Shown here piece after piece: positions 47,476-59,242 of a DNA stretch of 64,000 bases. The translations under genes were made by a program, and so were the position numbers. Numbering within the stretch: the stretch's first letter is position 1; each line of letters starts with the position of its first letter. The stretch spans positions 40,367,638-40,431,637 of the forward strand of contig NC_133398.1 in NCBI RefSeq assembly GCF_047511655.1, written 5' to 3'. The notes beneath the pieces were generated by a model. That model worked only from the letters and a program-made list of their open reading frames with translations. It was not told where the DNA came from and made no database searches. The DNA is from Castor canadensis. Taxonomy: Eukaryota; Chordata; Mammalia; Rodentia; Castoridae.

Positions 47476-48186
47476 GCTTCCTAGAAGTCCTCATTTTGTT
47501 CCCTGAAAGTGCATGAGCTTTTGTTATTTCTTCCATGCCTCTTCCCCTTTCTACATTGCTACTTTGCTATATCAACCTTCTGTGCTCTACTTTTGCCCAA
47601 ACACAGGCTCCCCCATCCCCACCTCTCTCTTTCTCCAGGCATCTTTAACTCAGGGCTTTGTGGCTATCAGACACGCATGTGGATAACCCATGGAGATAAT
47701 CTGACTTCACCGAAGGGTATTTCCCTTTTTCTTGGAAAAAGTGTTAATGAATTATGGCTGTTAAGTAACTCTTACTAAAATCTGAGTGTCCTTCCCCTTT
47801 CCCAGAAGAGAGATCATGCATATTTTAATAAGGGAATAGAATAAATAACAATTTCCAGAGGAAACAGCTGATTTATTTTCCTCCTTCCTATTTAGCTCGA
47901 GACCAGGCCTTCGTTTTCACTCAGTAACCTCAGGTCCATCTTCTACATTCCTAGCTCTCCCTGGGGCCTCTGTTCTGACTTCATCATTTCCTGACTGACT
48001 GACAGGAACTGTGCTATAACTACCCTCTCCCTTTTCCCACTCATCAGAGCTGCCCCCTACTCTAATGCTGGGCACCTGTCAATTGGTCTTACTGTTTAGA
48101 TGGGTAATGGTCTTCATGGACCATTGATTTGGGCTCTGCCTTTTCCTCAGAGCATCTTTCTCCACTTCTGCTCCTCGCATTGCACC
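47476..48186. other. unassigned sequence
   Basis: Pyrimidine-rich in parts, with no gene recognised. Confidence 0.4.
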
Positions 48187-48325
48187 ATGTCACCTGGAAG
48201 GAAGCTTGTTAGAAATGCAAATTTGTGGATCTACTTCAGATCTACTAACTCAGATGAGACCCAGCAATCTGTGCTTTAACAAACCCTCCAGGTGACTCTG
48301 ATGCATGTTAAAATTTGAGAGACAC
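48187..48325 (-). mobile_element. MER5-type hAT DNA transposon
   Basis: CACCTGGAAGGAAGCTTG, GAAATGCAAATTTGTGGATC and CCAGGTGACTCTGATGCATG are MER5A/B text in reverse orientation. The element is non-autonomous. Confidence 0.8.
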
Positions 48326-48618
48326 TTGCCAAGCAAAGCAGGCCTATTTTGTCTGGAATGCCCTTAATCCCTAATGCACCTAGAATTTCCACTGATTGCT
48401 TGAATCAATTTGATCATCACCCCTTCCATAGAGACTTCTCTTACTTCATCTGACAATGTTTACTACTCCTGGGTAAACCGTTTTTACCTGCCACTGCCAT
48501 TGTGAAGTGTAATGTACTTTTTCACAATTACTGCAACTCATCCATCTCACTGGTTAGGGTGTGAGATGTCTGGGGGAAGAGAGACCCTCTAAAAGGTTAA
48601 CATTTTCTCCCCATCTGC

Positions 48619-48717
48619 CTCTCTCTCTCTCTCTCTCTCTCTCAAACACACACACACCCACACACCCACACACCCACACACCCACACACACACCATACAC
48701 ACACACCCACACACACC
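48619..48717. repeat. compound (CT)n-(CA/CCCA)n microsatellite
   Basis: A (CT) run at 48619-48643 passes into a CA-rich run with regularly spaced CCCACA units to 48717. Confidence 0.97.
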
Positions 48718-48956
48718 CCTTTCATTAAGAAGGAGGTCACATAATAGAATAGGAAACCACTGCTCAAAGTTCATTTGTCATTTCTACCGACTGGGGTCTC
48801 TTTCTGCCTGTCTCTTCTTGCCCCCATCTCAAGGAAGTATTGCCAACTTTGCCACAGATATTAAAGAAACAGATCAATCCTCAGCTCTCAAGAAAAGTTA
48901 CATATTGTCAGAATTATGGTTAGTTCTGTAATTATCTGACTCTCTCTCTTTCTCTC

Positions 48957-49137
48957 CCCACCAGCACTGTGGATTAAACCCAGGGCCATGTACATGTTAG
49001 GCAAGTGCTCTACCAGCCCACAGTTATTTGAGACAGGGTCTCACTATGTAGCTCAGGCTGGGCTTGAACTCTTGATTCTCCTGCTTCTGCCTCCCATGTG
49101 GTGGATTACAGGTGTGTAACAGTATGCCCAGCTCTGA
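48957..49137 (-). mobile_element. dimeric B1-ID SINE
   Basis: On the + strand, a reverse ID unit (GTGGATTAAACCCAGGGCC, GGCAAGTGCTCTACCAGCCC) is followed by a reverse B1 unit (GAGACAGGGTCTCACTATGT ... GATTACAGGTGTGTAACAG). Confidence 0.88.
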
Positions 49138-49411
49138 CTCCCTTTTTAAAATGGATCAGTTGAGATTACCTTTTATTTTCAGTTTGAGAGCTAGTAAAAC
49201 TCTTCATGAAATCTCAGTCACTTAAAGAAACCTTGAAGTTAGCTGTTGAGGGGTAATGGTCTACATAGAATCTAGGGACAGACCTATGACTGTGCTCTAA
49301 GAATCAGGCTTGGGCTAGAGTGATCTCTTCTGTGGACTTAGAAAAGGAAAGTCTGAGGGAGCCAGAGATGGAGGATAGAGGACTCTACTTTTGCCTATTT
49401 CTAATAATGCC

Positions 49412-49873
49412 TGAGTTATGGTTTGGATATGAAATATCTTCCAAAGCTCATGTGCTGAAGGATTGGTTCCCAATGCAGCAGTGTTCAGAGGTGGGGTCTC
49501 TGGGAGGTGACTAGATCACTAGTGCTCTTACCTGATTGATCTATTGGTGGTGAATTCATAACTTAAAGGGATATTGGGAAGAGGTGGAGCCTTTAGGAGG
49601 TGGGGCCTAGCTGGAGGAAATAGGTCACTAGGGGCATGCCCTTGAAGAGTGTATCTTGTTCCTGGCTCCCTCCATTCTCTTTCTTGGCTTCCTGGTCAAC
49701 ATGCATGAGCAGCTTTGCTCTGCCACACACTCTCTGCCATGATGTCCTGCCTTGCCTCAGACCAAGCAACCATGGACTGAAACGCCTGAAACTGTGAACC
49801 CAAATAACCCTTTTCTCCTTTAAGTTGATTTCTCTCAGGTATTTTGTCATAGCAACTGAAAGCTAAATAACAG
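49412..49873 (+). mobile_element. MaLR-type LTR (ORR1/MLT1-like), solo
   Basis: It starts TTATGGTTTGGATATGAAAT. Internal phrases are AGGAGGTGGGGCCTAG, GAGCAGCTTTGCTCTGCC and GAACCCAAATAACCC, and the end is CAGGTATTTTGTCATAGCAA. It shares this plan with 9434-9783. No internal genes are seen. Confidence 0.68.
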
Positions 49874-51862
49874 TCTCCATAGTTATACTGAGGTTAGACA
49901 GTGGTTTCTAGTGTTGGTAGCCTGAAGGGAGGCGTCCTGTGTCTGTCTAGGAAAAAGGAAAACTATAAACACTTCCCAGTTGTTTCAAAGGTCAGGTCCT
50001 ATTGTATTTCCTTTGTCTAGGGATTCCAGGTGGCTAGGATTGTGCACAGTATATAATAAATCTTAAATAAATAAATTGTGGTTGAACTTTTACATTGTAA
50101 ATTCTAGCATTTGTGAGCACTATACTACATAAAATAATTTACTGTTTCCCTGCAGCTTAGATTGGATGCTAGACTTTCTTGGAAAGTCTTAATATAAAAA
50201 GATAGAAGCAAGTAGCCTGCAGCTGCATTACAGTTTTTCTCCAGGCCAGAAGCTTCCCTAGAAACCATTTGATGAAGTAGCAGATGGCAAAGTTACAACC
50301 TTTGAGCTCTAAGACTTAATAGAACCCATGATCAACTAGAGTAATGGACTGCCTTGTAACCCAAATTGATGCTTTCATTGTGCTCGGATGTACTTGTCAG
50401 TTGTTCTGCCTCTTTGTTAATTGTGAAAAAATAACTGTAATTACACATATTGAACAATAAATCTTTGGCTAATATCCTTTGGATATAATTTGAGTAACTG
50501 AATATCCTCTTTTGAGTATCACTTTAAGAACTGAAAAAAGGAAGGAAAGAAATGACTCTGACAAATCCAGGGCATTTCTGAATAAGCATGAATTGGATTA
50601 TAATAGACTGTGATGAGAGAGCTGTAGTATGGTGATATGTTTTACATTCAGTAGCACTCATCTGTGTCCTGGCAGTCCAGAATTCTGGGACACTGATTTT
50701 CTTCGGTAAAACTCTTAATTTATGCCCATAATAGGCCGATTAAGTGTGTGGCAGTGAAGTGATATGATTATCAGTTCAGCTTCTTCAGGCTAAAGTTATA
50801 GATCTCATGAGCCACATATTCTGTTTCTGTGTGATGTGCCTGGATGTGAGCCCTGTACGGGGCACAGTGAGTGTGAATGGATGCCCCTCTAGTGTAAGAT
50901 ACATGAGATTAATAGAAAAGCCTGCCTTTTGTCAGGCATTATAATCAGGAAGATGAAAGTTCCCTCTCTAATAGAGTTTTTGCTTCAACTTCCAGGATGC
51001 TGCAATTAAAGACATGGATGTAGATGGGGACATGAGTAATGCTGCAGCTCAATATTAGCACAACATTCCATTCATCACTGCTGAAGGGCAAATGCATAAC
51101 CCTCAAAATGGTCCTGGGAAGTGGAAAGGGAAGGAAAAGGGCAGGTTCCTTGGAGTTGTGATTTAACATTCAGCAGAGGATTTGAGAATTTCCATAGTAG
51201 AAAGGACCATATTTTCTGAGCTTTCATATATGTCATGATTTTTAATGGGGCCATTATGGGTAGCCAACTAATCACACCATAAACACGTGGTTATTTTTCA
51301 GGAAGGCGTTTGATTTTATGTATATGTGCTTCCTGGTCATCAAGAGCCAGCCACAGAGCCAACACTGAGTGGAAGCCAGGCTCAGACTTGTCGTTCACAG
51401 AGAACTGCTTTCCCTTTATTTCATACACTCTGTACCCTCCTTTACTGACAACATGATTACATCATATAATTGGTTAATGGTTTGTAGGGTGGAGGCTGTG
51501 GATCTGATATTTACTCTTTCTTAATTAGTGAAGAATATTATAAGGAAGATTAGAAGGTTGGAGACTGGTAAAAGGCTTGACTTTGGAGTATTTAATTTAA
51601 ACGAAGTCCCAGCCAGGGGCAGTGAGAGGAAAGAGGACTCAGTTTCCCAGAAGAAAAAACTGGCAGGATCTCTGTGCCCTCATTAGGCATCCCTGGGCTC
51701 TGGGAGTCCCTAGGGAGCAGTGGGAGTACAAGGCAGGAAAACCAGTGCAGATATCTTGTTCTAGAGTCTGGATCAAAACTTCAGGGCAGGGGATGGGCAA
51801 GGGTAGAAAGGAGAGCTGTGACTAGGTCTACTATTTGCCTGACAGACCCCAAATCTATGGCT
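49874..51862. other. unassigned sequence
   Basis: No gene or confident repeat is recognised in about 2 kb. Confidence 0.4.
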
Positions 51863-52300
51863 ATATTAGTTACTTTTGCATAGCTATAGCCTGACAGAAT
51901 AACTTAAAGGAGGAAAGATTTATTTTTGACTCATGGTTTTCAGAGGTGTCAGTCTATCATAGGAGAGAGGGCACAGTGGGGCAGAGAAGTACACATCATG
52001 GAGACCAGGAATCAAAGAAAACGGGGCCACAGGAAGAGGCCAGGGTAAGATATAGCCCCAAAGGACATGCCCCGCCCAGTGCCTACTTTCTGCAACTCAT
52101 CTGTACCTTCTTCTTTTTACCACAGCTCAACAATACCATTATATTATGACTCTATCAAGGGATTAATGCATTCACTAGGTCAGAGCCCTTATGATCTAAT
52201 TATCTCTAGAAATGCCACCAGAGACCCACCTGCAAGTGTGCTGAACTGATTCTTGAGCTAGTGAAGTCCGTGGTGAAGAGTAACCACTACAGTGGGTAAT
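51863..52300 (-). mobile_element. MaLR/ERVL-like LTR or similar repeat, antisense
   Basis: The + strand opens with TATTAGTTACTTTTGCATAG, AAGGAGGAAAGATTTATTTT and CTCATGGTTTTCAGAGG, the reverse of an LTR-like 3' end. GCCCTTATGATCTAATTATC follows near 52184. The family is uncertain, and a hAT-type rodent repeat is an alternative. Confidence 0.5.
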
Positions 52301-54194
52301 AGGATCAGGTCCAGGCACCACCACTTTGAAATTTGAGGTTGCTGCTCCTGTTACACTGGGCCTGGGGCTGTAAATGTGTCATCAGATATTTCAGCTGGTA
52401 GGTTCTAGGGAAGGCAAAATTAGAGAAACCAGGCAGGAGATGACTACCTACGAAGAGTTTCCTGGAAAACTGTCATGGAGTCATGTTTCGGAAACCAGGG
52501 GAATAGCTGCTCTGACTAATTGATCATGAATGGGAAGAGAGGCCAGTGATAACTAAGAGCAGAATGGAAAACTTTAGATTGCATTCTCTAGCTGGTTTAA
52601 TCTCATACTATCTGGGTGTGTCCTCACATAGGCAAGCTTTACCCCCTGGCTGTCTCTCCTCTTCGGGTGGCAGGAGCGGAACAGCTGAGAGAAGCTCTGT
52701 TTTGGTTTTAGAGGCACAGTGTTCCCTTTTGTCCTTTGTTTCTAATCAGTCTTGAGACTGTAAAGGATTTGTTACCAAATAGGTGACTTTTCTTGACCTT
52801 TTCTTATTTTGGATTCCTCAGCTAAGAAGGCCAAAAAGGGAGTCAAATGGTGAGAAAGTACAGAAGGGCAGCACTGCGAATGTAAACTGGGAAGTACTTT
52901 CTGAGTACTGTTTTTGAGAAGTACTCTTCTCTTTGTTGCCCACCAAGCTTCCAGGAAAGCAACCATTTCCAGTGGAACTACAACCTTTTATTTCTACTGA
53001 TTTCTGCATTGGGACAACCCTGCTTGTAGCTAAAACTTGAAATAAAGCCTCAGTGAGCTGGGCTGCACATGCTGTTTGTTAGGCTTCCCCTGATAGAACC
53101 TTGTTTGGAGAGAATTATAATAGAAAAGGAAACAAATTCCCTCTGGCAAGGAGCTTGGCTTAGAAATGCACATTTGGGGGAAACTCTTTTTTTTTTTTGT
53201 TTGCTGCTTAAATAAACCTACGGCTATAAATCAATGATCATGAGTATTAGGAAAGACCAAGTAAATAAAATTCTACATATTTATTGCCAAGAGAAATGCC
53301 CTAGAGGCTTTCTAGGGGAAGAAGTGAGTGAGAGAAGGGTCATCATTTCCTGTATGGAGAAAATTAACTGTTTCATTAGTTTAGATATAAACACGTTTTT
53401 CTTTAAAAGTACTCGTAAATGAAATCTTGCCAACTTTGTCCCTCTTAATGGGCCTAAGAAGCATCAGATATAGTTAGTAGAAATAATAGCATTAGGATTG
53501 GTTATCACTTCAGTCCCACAGTCTGACTGTCACTGCTAAAGTACAGAAAAGCAGCTCTTGATATGAGGTAAGTGGCTTCATATTTGTGATTAGTTCATGA
53601 TGCTCTCCTGTTGGACATGAAGGCTCTCATAGAACATTGACACTGGAGGAGGGCACTCTGTGATGGTGCTGAAGTGACAGAAAAAAACAAGTGAGATGAC
53701 TTCATAAATTTTGTCTAAGCACTGATAAAAACAAACCACAAACATAACAAACATTTTTCTGTCTTAGTTAATATAAGTGACTATCACAGCTTTGGCCTAG
53801 ATCCATTCCTGTTGATTTATAGATAACATTTAGACACTCAATCTGGCTTTGCCCCTCTTTCCTGATAGCCCCCCTCCTCCTTGGCAAAGTCCATCTTCCT
53901 TTAACCTTCCCCAAGTCACCCAGCCCACGCCCAGATTCTATAGTTAACCTTTTCTTATACTTTCTTACTGAGATGCCTGATGGTTCCTTATGGTGTGTGT
54001 TTTCCCTCACTGCCGCAAGCATGAAACACAGCTGGTTCATCTGTAATGTGTTCCTGGTAGTCTTCAGCAGGAGGACTGGTTTCTCAACAGCCAATCTTCC
54101 TGAATATTTTGCCAGCGAACATAACCATGATATTGTGGCCAAACCTTGCTTTTCAGGAAACTTAGTCTCACTCCCAAACCAGGATGACTAGTGA
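52301..54194. other. unassigned sequence
   Basis: No gene is recognised. The 124-codon minus frame at 53768-54142 has no recognisable domain and is not called. Confidence 0.4.
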
Positions 54195-54450
54195 TTGGTT
54201 AAGTTTTTTATTAGTGTATATTAATTGTACAAAGGAGTATCATTGTGGTATTTCTACACATGATATGGGCTTTGATTGAATTCACTCCCTTCTGTTGTTT
54301 CTATCCCATCTTTCTTGTTCCATCTTTCCCCTTTTTTAACCAAGTTTTTCATTGTTCTGTATTTATACATGCACATAAAGTATTGCAAATATAATTGCTT
54401 TTTCATTGCCCTCTCCTTTAGTACTTCCCCTCCCACTGGGTCTCCTTTCT
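54195..54450 (-). mobile_element. probable L1 3' end, antisense
   Basis: TTTTTTATTAGTGTATATTA, AATTGTACAAAGGAGTATCA and a T/C-rich run resemble the antisense 3' end of a squirrel-type L1. The identification is weak. Confidence 0.4.
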
Positions 54451-54699
54451 AACATTTATTTGTGTGAAAGTCCTCAATTTTTGAAAATTTAAAATCTTTC
54501 ACTAATGACAGAGGATAAAAGCTGAGAAACAGTATACTTTTGACTTTCTCTCATCTCTTTAGTTACATTTTAGGATATTAAAGCATAATTTAGTATTTTA
54601 GATTCAGATTATTATTTAATATTTCATGTCATATTGCTATCTTCAAGGATTATTTGTTGATACAGGCACTATTTCACTGAACATATTTAAAGCAATATA

Positions 54700-54766
54700 T
54701 TTTTCTTCTTTTCCTGCTTCTCTTTTCTTCCCTTCCTTTCTTCTTTCTCTCTCCTCCTTTCCCATC
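54700..54766. repeat. polypyrimidine tract
   Basis: Almost pure C/T over more than 60 bp (CTTCTTTTCC, CTTCCCTTCC, TTTCTCTCTC). Confidence 0.85.
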
Positions 54767-54907
54767 TACCATCTCTGGCCTCCTTGTTAGGTGACTCACC
54801 AGCATTCCTTCAATGTTTTGGTTTCTTTCAAAAGAATAGTAATTCTGAGTCACAGTGTTATTTTCTTGAAACTCTTTAGATGTTTCTTTGTCTTCTTTTT
54901 CTTCTCA

Positions 54908-57652
54908 GTCCCCCCAAAAATCCTATAGGCTTTTTATTTAGTTAAGAGATGGGCAGATGAACATGGAGGACTGTCCCATGCAACTTGCCTAAAACTCACA
55001 TTTCACTTTATTCATTCACTCCACACTGCCAGAGGTGATCAAGATTGCTAAAGGGCTTTTGTTTGTAATTCTTAGTAAGCAGAGCCAATGAATTTCTTGC
55101 AAAGCAGTTACTACTAACTTCTAAAGAAGTTTATCCCTCTAAGAAGTTCCTACATATGCCAATAGAATCTGCCAGGACTGATAGGAGGGCAGAGTGCCAA
55201 TGAATACGAGGGAAGCAGCAGGTTCATTTTTGTTGTTGAATTTCTGTGCATGTTGGGACAGAAATTGTGGAAACCAACATAGCAGATTATACCATGTCAA
55301 ATGGCTCTGAAGGATTGTTTAAAACACCCACCCACACACACACACAAATACAAGCTTTTTTCAGGGACAATATTAAGACATAATGGAATTGAAATCTGAT
55401 ACAAAAAAGTAGAGAAGTATGTGCAGGAAGTTATAGCCCAGAAAGAAAGGAAACTTCAGTAGGAACCAGTGGAAACCTGGCTATTTTACATAGCTAATTT
55501 TGAGATGAGTCATATTTAGCACAAAAGCAATTATAGCATAAATAATGCTTCCTTCCCATAGCTCCAAACTTTAAAAAGACTCTTGTCAGTCTTCAGTAAC
55601 ACTGTAATCATTCTTCCAGGGCGCAGGAATGTGTAAGGTGGTTCCAGACACTGAGAAGAATGTTAATCTCAAAGGGCTTCACACTCTGAGATTGACACTT
55701 TTGAAGACTGCCATGAGAGCAGCAATGATAATGCTGGAAATGGGGACTGTGATGAACAAGGACATAAAATGTTGGGAAAGTCACCAATCAACAGACTTCT
55801 TGGACTAGAGCTAGCTAATGGATGCAATAGAGTCCACTTTACAGTGTGTTATATTGACGGGAAGGCCAATATTTGATGCAATTACCACAGTGAGGGCAGA
55901 TGCCAGTTCAATACTGAAGTCACTAGAGGTTGTAATCGGTGTCAGATGTTTTCCCATGGTCTAGACAACTCCTTCCCTAAACCCACAGACCAATACAGAC
56001 TGCAATACCACCATAGAGTATAAACCACAGGTACTACCACTTTTGAAGAAATACTTCCCATGTCATAAAACAGACACAAAGCAACCAGGGACCAGAACAT
56101 TGCTGACATCTTTGTCCCTTGGACAAATGACCCAAAGTAGGCTGTAAGGATCTGCAGGGACTGGAAGAGGAAAGAGATTTTAGACTTATCCTGGTCCATG
56201 CATTCTTCTAGAGAACTGCTACTTCCTTTTCTGTCACCCAGATCTGTCTCTGCCATGACACCCATGTCCATCTGAGAAGCCAAGTGAAGTCAGCATTGCA
56301 GTCACTTGAATTTGCTTCTTGGTACCAGTGCTAGGCCATGTCAGCCTCTCCATTTTTTCATCTTCATTGGCACAGAATGAATCCAGGGGCAGGCCATAGT
56401 GTAGGAAGTATAGCTATTATTGTACCTCAGGGGTTTGTTACCAGAGTCTGCCATGTAGTTTTCTACCTTGTCCAGATGTAATTTATGAAGCAGCATTTTA
56501 TACAAGCCACAGTCTTCATACATGGTTGATACGGATAGTGGCTGCTGAAGTTTATCTACTTATTGATGACTTAATTGAGCTGATCAAGGTTTCTGTTATT
56601 CACCTGCTTTGTTCCACTGTGTGCTGTCTCTGATGGTCTTCTTCTTCAGGTCCATCATGGGAAGCCTCTCTTGTTCTGGAGCATCCTCCAGGTTTCCAGA
56701 TTTGAAAAAGATTGTTTTCTCCTCTACTACAGCCCAAAGGGCACAAAAACAAGATGCCTATCTCAGATACAGGATCCCTGTCGTTATTATCACTGAGACA
56801 CAACTTTGTTTCTTCTTGGTCTTCTTTTAAGCTTTCTTTTTTCCATTTAGGGGATTTCAGAAAGACTAGACTATTTCTTGTTCATTTTTTCTCTTCATCT
56901 TGGGACAAAGAAGCAGATGAAAAGGGCACAGAAAACTGCATATCTCACCAAGATGTACAGAGGAAATTTGTGAAAGCCCAGAAATGATACTCCAGCATAC
57001 GTTATGGAAAAGAGGTTTATACCAAAAATGTGGGTATAGAAAACTGGCAAGGTTCATGGACCATGGAAACTGGATCTGCCTTATGGAGGATGAATGTATG
57101 AACAGGAAGAATAAAATTCCAGAATAATACAAGAAAGTAATGGAGAGGCCAATGAAAACAACAAATTTCTATCAGTTTATACCACTTGGGATCCTCTGAC
57201 CACTTTTGCCATAAGGCAGAAACCACTGGCTTCACCGATAATACAAAGGGTCCCAGAAACAAGGAAGTCACTATTTGCAACACAGAGGTAGTCCTGACTG
57301 AACTATGGGAGACTGCAAAGAGGTCATCTTGGGCGGGGTTGTACATCTCCATATTAATCAAGCCATTCTGGATGGTTGTGCTCACTTCGGTCCTCAGTAA
57401 GACAGAGTCCTTTGTTTCAAAGACAGTTAGAATGGAGGCTTGCTTCAGAGTCACTACACCTGAGCCCACAGTTGCACCAAACAAAATTGCTACATCATTG
57501 GCTCCCACGGAGAATGCCAAAACAGATGTAATGAAGAAGCCCAGGATGAGCATCTATGCATAATCCACCAATGGGCAAGAAGCAGCAATAGTGGCTAGAG
57601 TCCAGTTAGTAATTAGTGATGTGATGGTAGAGGCCATTCTCTAGAGTAGTGC
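54908..57652 (-). pseudogene. SLC20A1: processed pseudogene of SLC20A1 (sodium-phosphate symporter PiT-1)
   Basis: SLC20A1 is a plasma-membrane sodium-phosphate symporter with paired PiT domains, also known as a retrovirus receptor. This minus-strand copy has no introns. The degraded reading frame runs from ATG (57637-57635) to a stop at 55681-55679, 1,959 bp against about 2,040 in the intact gene. Recognisable parts in order are MLILGFFITSVLAFSVGAND (first PiT domain), HKADPV, the cytoplasmic-loop segments PKMKRK and LYKMLLHKLHL, NNSYTSYTMA, and the second half (GLGDRK-like, FLFQSLQILTAYFGSF). Lesions include a TAG at 57556-57554 in place of a Trp codon and several frameshifts and stops. A 3'UTR follows with AATAAA at 54938-54933 and an A-rich remnant of the poly(A) tail near 54882-54907. 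No target duplication is evident. It is dead as a transporter gene. Confidence 0.93.
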
Positions 57653-57673
57653 TTTTTTTTTTTTTTTTTTTTT
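57653..57673. repeat. T21 homopolymer
   Basis: An uninterrupted T-run next to the 5' end of the SLC20A1 retrocopy and just before the composite SINE. It is on the wrong side to be the retrocopy's poly(A) tail. Confidence 0.97.
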
Positions 57674-57681
57674 AGTTAATA

Positions 57682-57912
57682 GGAGAATTGGCACCAGTGG
57701 CTCACACCTATAGTCCTATCTACTTAGGAGGCTGAGATCAGGAGGATTGTGGTTTCAAGCTAGTCAGAGCAAATAGTTTATGAAACCTCCCCCATCTCTA
57801 AAAGTAATCAGGACAAAACTGACTGGAGGTGTGGTTCAAGTGGTAAAGCACCTGCTTTGTAAGCATGAAGCCTTGAGTTAAAACCCCAAGTCCCAGTCCC
57901 CACCACAAAAAG
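57682..57912 (+). mobile_element. dimeric B1-ID SINE
   Basis: The B1-like arm (GGCTCACACCTATAGTCC, AGGAGGATTGTGGTTTCAAG) and ID-like arm (GGTGTGGTTCAAGTGGTAAA, GCCTTGAGTTAAAACCCC) end in CACAAAAAG. Short GAGAATT repeats at both ends may be the target duplication. Confidence 0.88.
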
Positions 57913-58504
57913 AGAATTACTGAGTAGCTTTTAATATGTGTCAACAGAATATGAGGTCTCAAAATGCTATAATTAAAAATATATAATATAAAATCAAATA
58001 CTGTAAACTACAGTTCCCAAACAGAGCTGTGAATGACTGTCTGTTTAGGGTTTCTTTGCATCTGGAGGCTAAAAGCATGGAGAATTCCATGGCCTAGAAG
58101 GAAAAGGACACACCTTCATGCATATGGGTGTGGAGAGAAAATGATAGCAGCAGTCCCCTTGAGGAGCAGGCCACCATCCTGTTCTGTCCACTGAGCCAAG
58201 GCCTTATCATGCCCCCTACCATAGGTCACATGAAGTGATGGGGCATGTGGCAACTGGAGTCCCCTTTGCCTCTGTCCTCTGATGCACTGTTTTGGGAAAG
58301 AAGTCTCATGCTAATCAGATAGTTTTTCTTTGAATGTGTATTTTAAAAATAATTTTAATCTTAAGAAACATGTCAAAGTTTTCTTGGAAAATCTGTCAGT
58401 TTGCTTTCTGAATAAATTGTAGAGTCAGCTGAACTGTTGATGAAACTTTCAAGAAAAGATAAAATTTCAACTCAAATTCTGCATAATTAAAAATCTAATC
58501 GTCA
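57913..58504. other. unassigned sequence
   Basis: No gene is recognised. Confidence 0.4.
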
Positions 58505-58700
58505 TCAGCACTTGGTATAGTCAGTATTTTATTTCAGCTGTTCTCATAGGTATATGATGGTATCTTGTGATTTCAGTTTGCATTTTCTTCATAACTAATG
58601 CTGCTGAGCATGTTTTCATATGTGCATTGGTCATTTCCGTCCATTGGTCTCTGATTTATGGTAGTTCTATTTAAAGGCTTTTCAACTTTACAATTGTGTG
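58505..58700 (-). mobile_element. old L1 remnant, antisense
   Basis: GCATTTTCTTCATAACTAAT, GCTGAGCATGTTTTCATATG and GGTCATTTCCGTCC follow antisense L1 ORF2. The same element may continue at 58990-59130. Confidence 0.6.
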
Positions 58701-58779
58701 AAAGTGATACATCTTCCCTAGAAGTCGTACCTTTTTTGAATTTTTATCTTTTTTCTGGGCTAGTCATAAATAGTATGAT

Positions 58780-58992
58780 ACTTTCTTGAGATGGTGGGCA
58801 GCAATAGTGAGCCATAACTCCTGGAGAGCCACTCCATCACCAGGATAAGTAACTAGTACTCTACAGTACTGTGTTGCTATGCTCTCTTCTGTAGGTTGGG
58901 TATGTTGAATGCATTTTAACATAATGATATTATCAATTCACAATAGGTTTATCAGGAAGTAACCCTACTGTAAGCTCAAGAGCATCTGTACT
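58780..58992 (+). mobile_element. non-autonomous DNA transposon remnant (MER/Tigger-like)
   Basis: AGCAATAGTGAGCCATAACT, TACAGTACTGTGTTGCTATG, GTTGAATGCATTTTAACATA and GGAAGTAACCCTACTGTAAG match a widespread short mammalian DNA transposon. The family name is not certain. Confidence 0.55.
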
Positions 58993-59225
58993 TTCTTTTG
59001 TGAAATATCTGCTAATATCTGCTAATATTTATCTATTTTTTATTGGTTTGTTGTTATTTAGTAAAAAGTGATTTTTATATTTGGATATAGTTTGTTAGCA
59101 GATATCTGCTTCACTTTAAAGATGTAACACTGGAAATTATAGACAAAAAAGGAGTGAGATTTCATCTAAGAAATCTAACTCTAATCTGTGACTACATATT
59201 GAAATGAAAGGTCCTAGAACACATT

Positions 59226-59242
59226 GAAAGATTGCCAGATGA
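59226..59242. repeat. target-site duplication of L1 copy 7 (left)
   Basis: GAAAGATTGCCAGATGA, repeated exactly at 60625-60641. Confidence 0.96.

Noticed and set aside
53768..54142. 124-codon minus-strand frame
   Set aside because: No recognisable motif. This length can occur by chance in 64 kb.
57186..57563. 125-codon plus-strand frame
   Set aside because: Antisense shadow of the SLC20A1 pseudogene.
55679..57637. SLC20A1 as a functional single-exon gene
   Set aside because: A stop at codon 28 and further stops and frameshifts break the frame, and the second PiT motif is corrupted.
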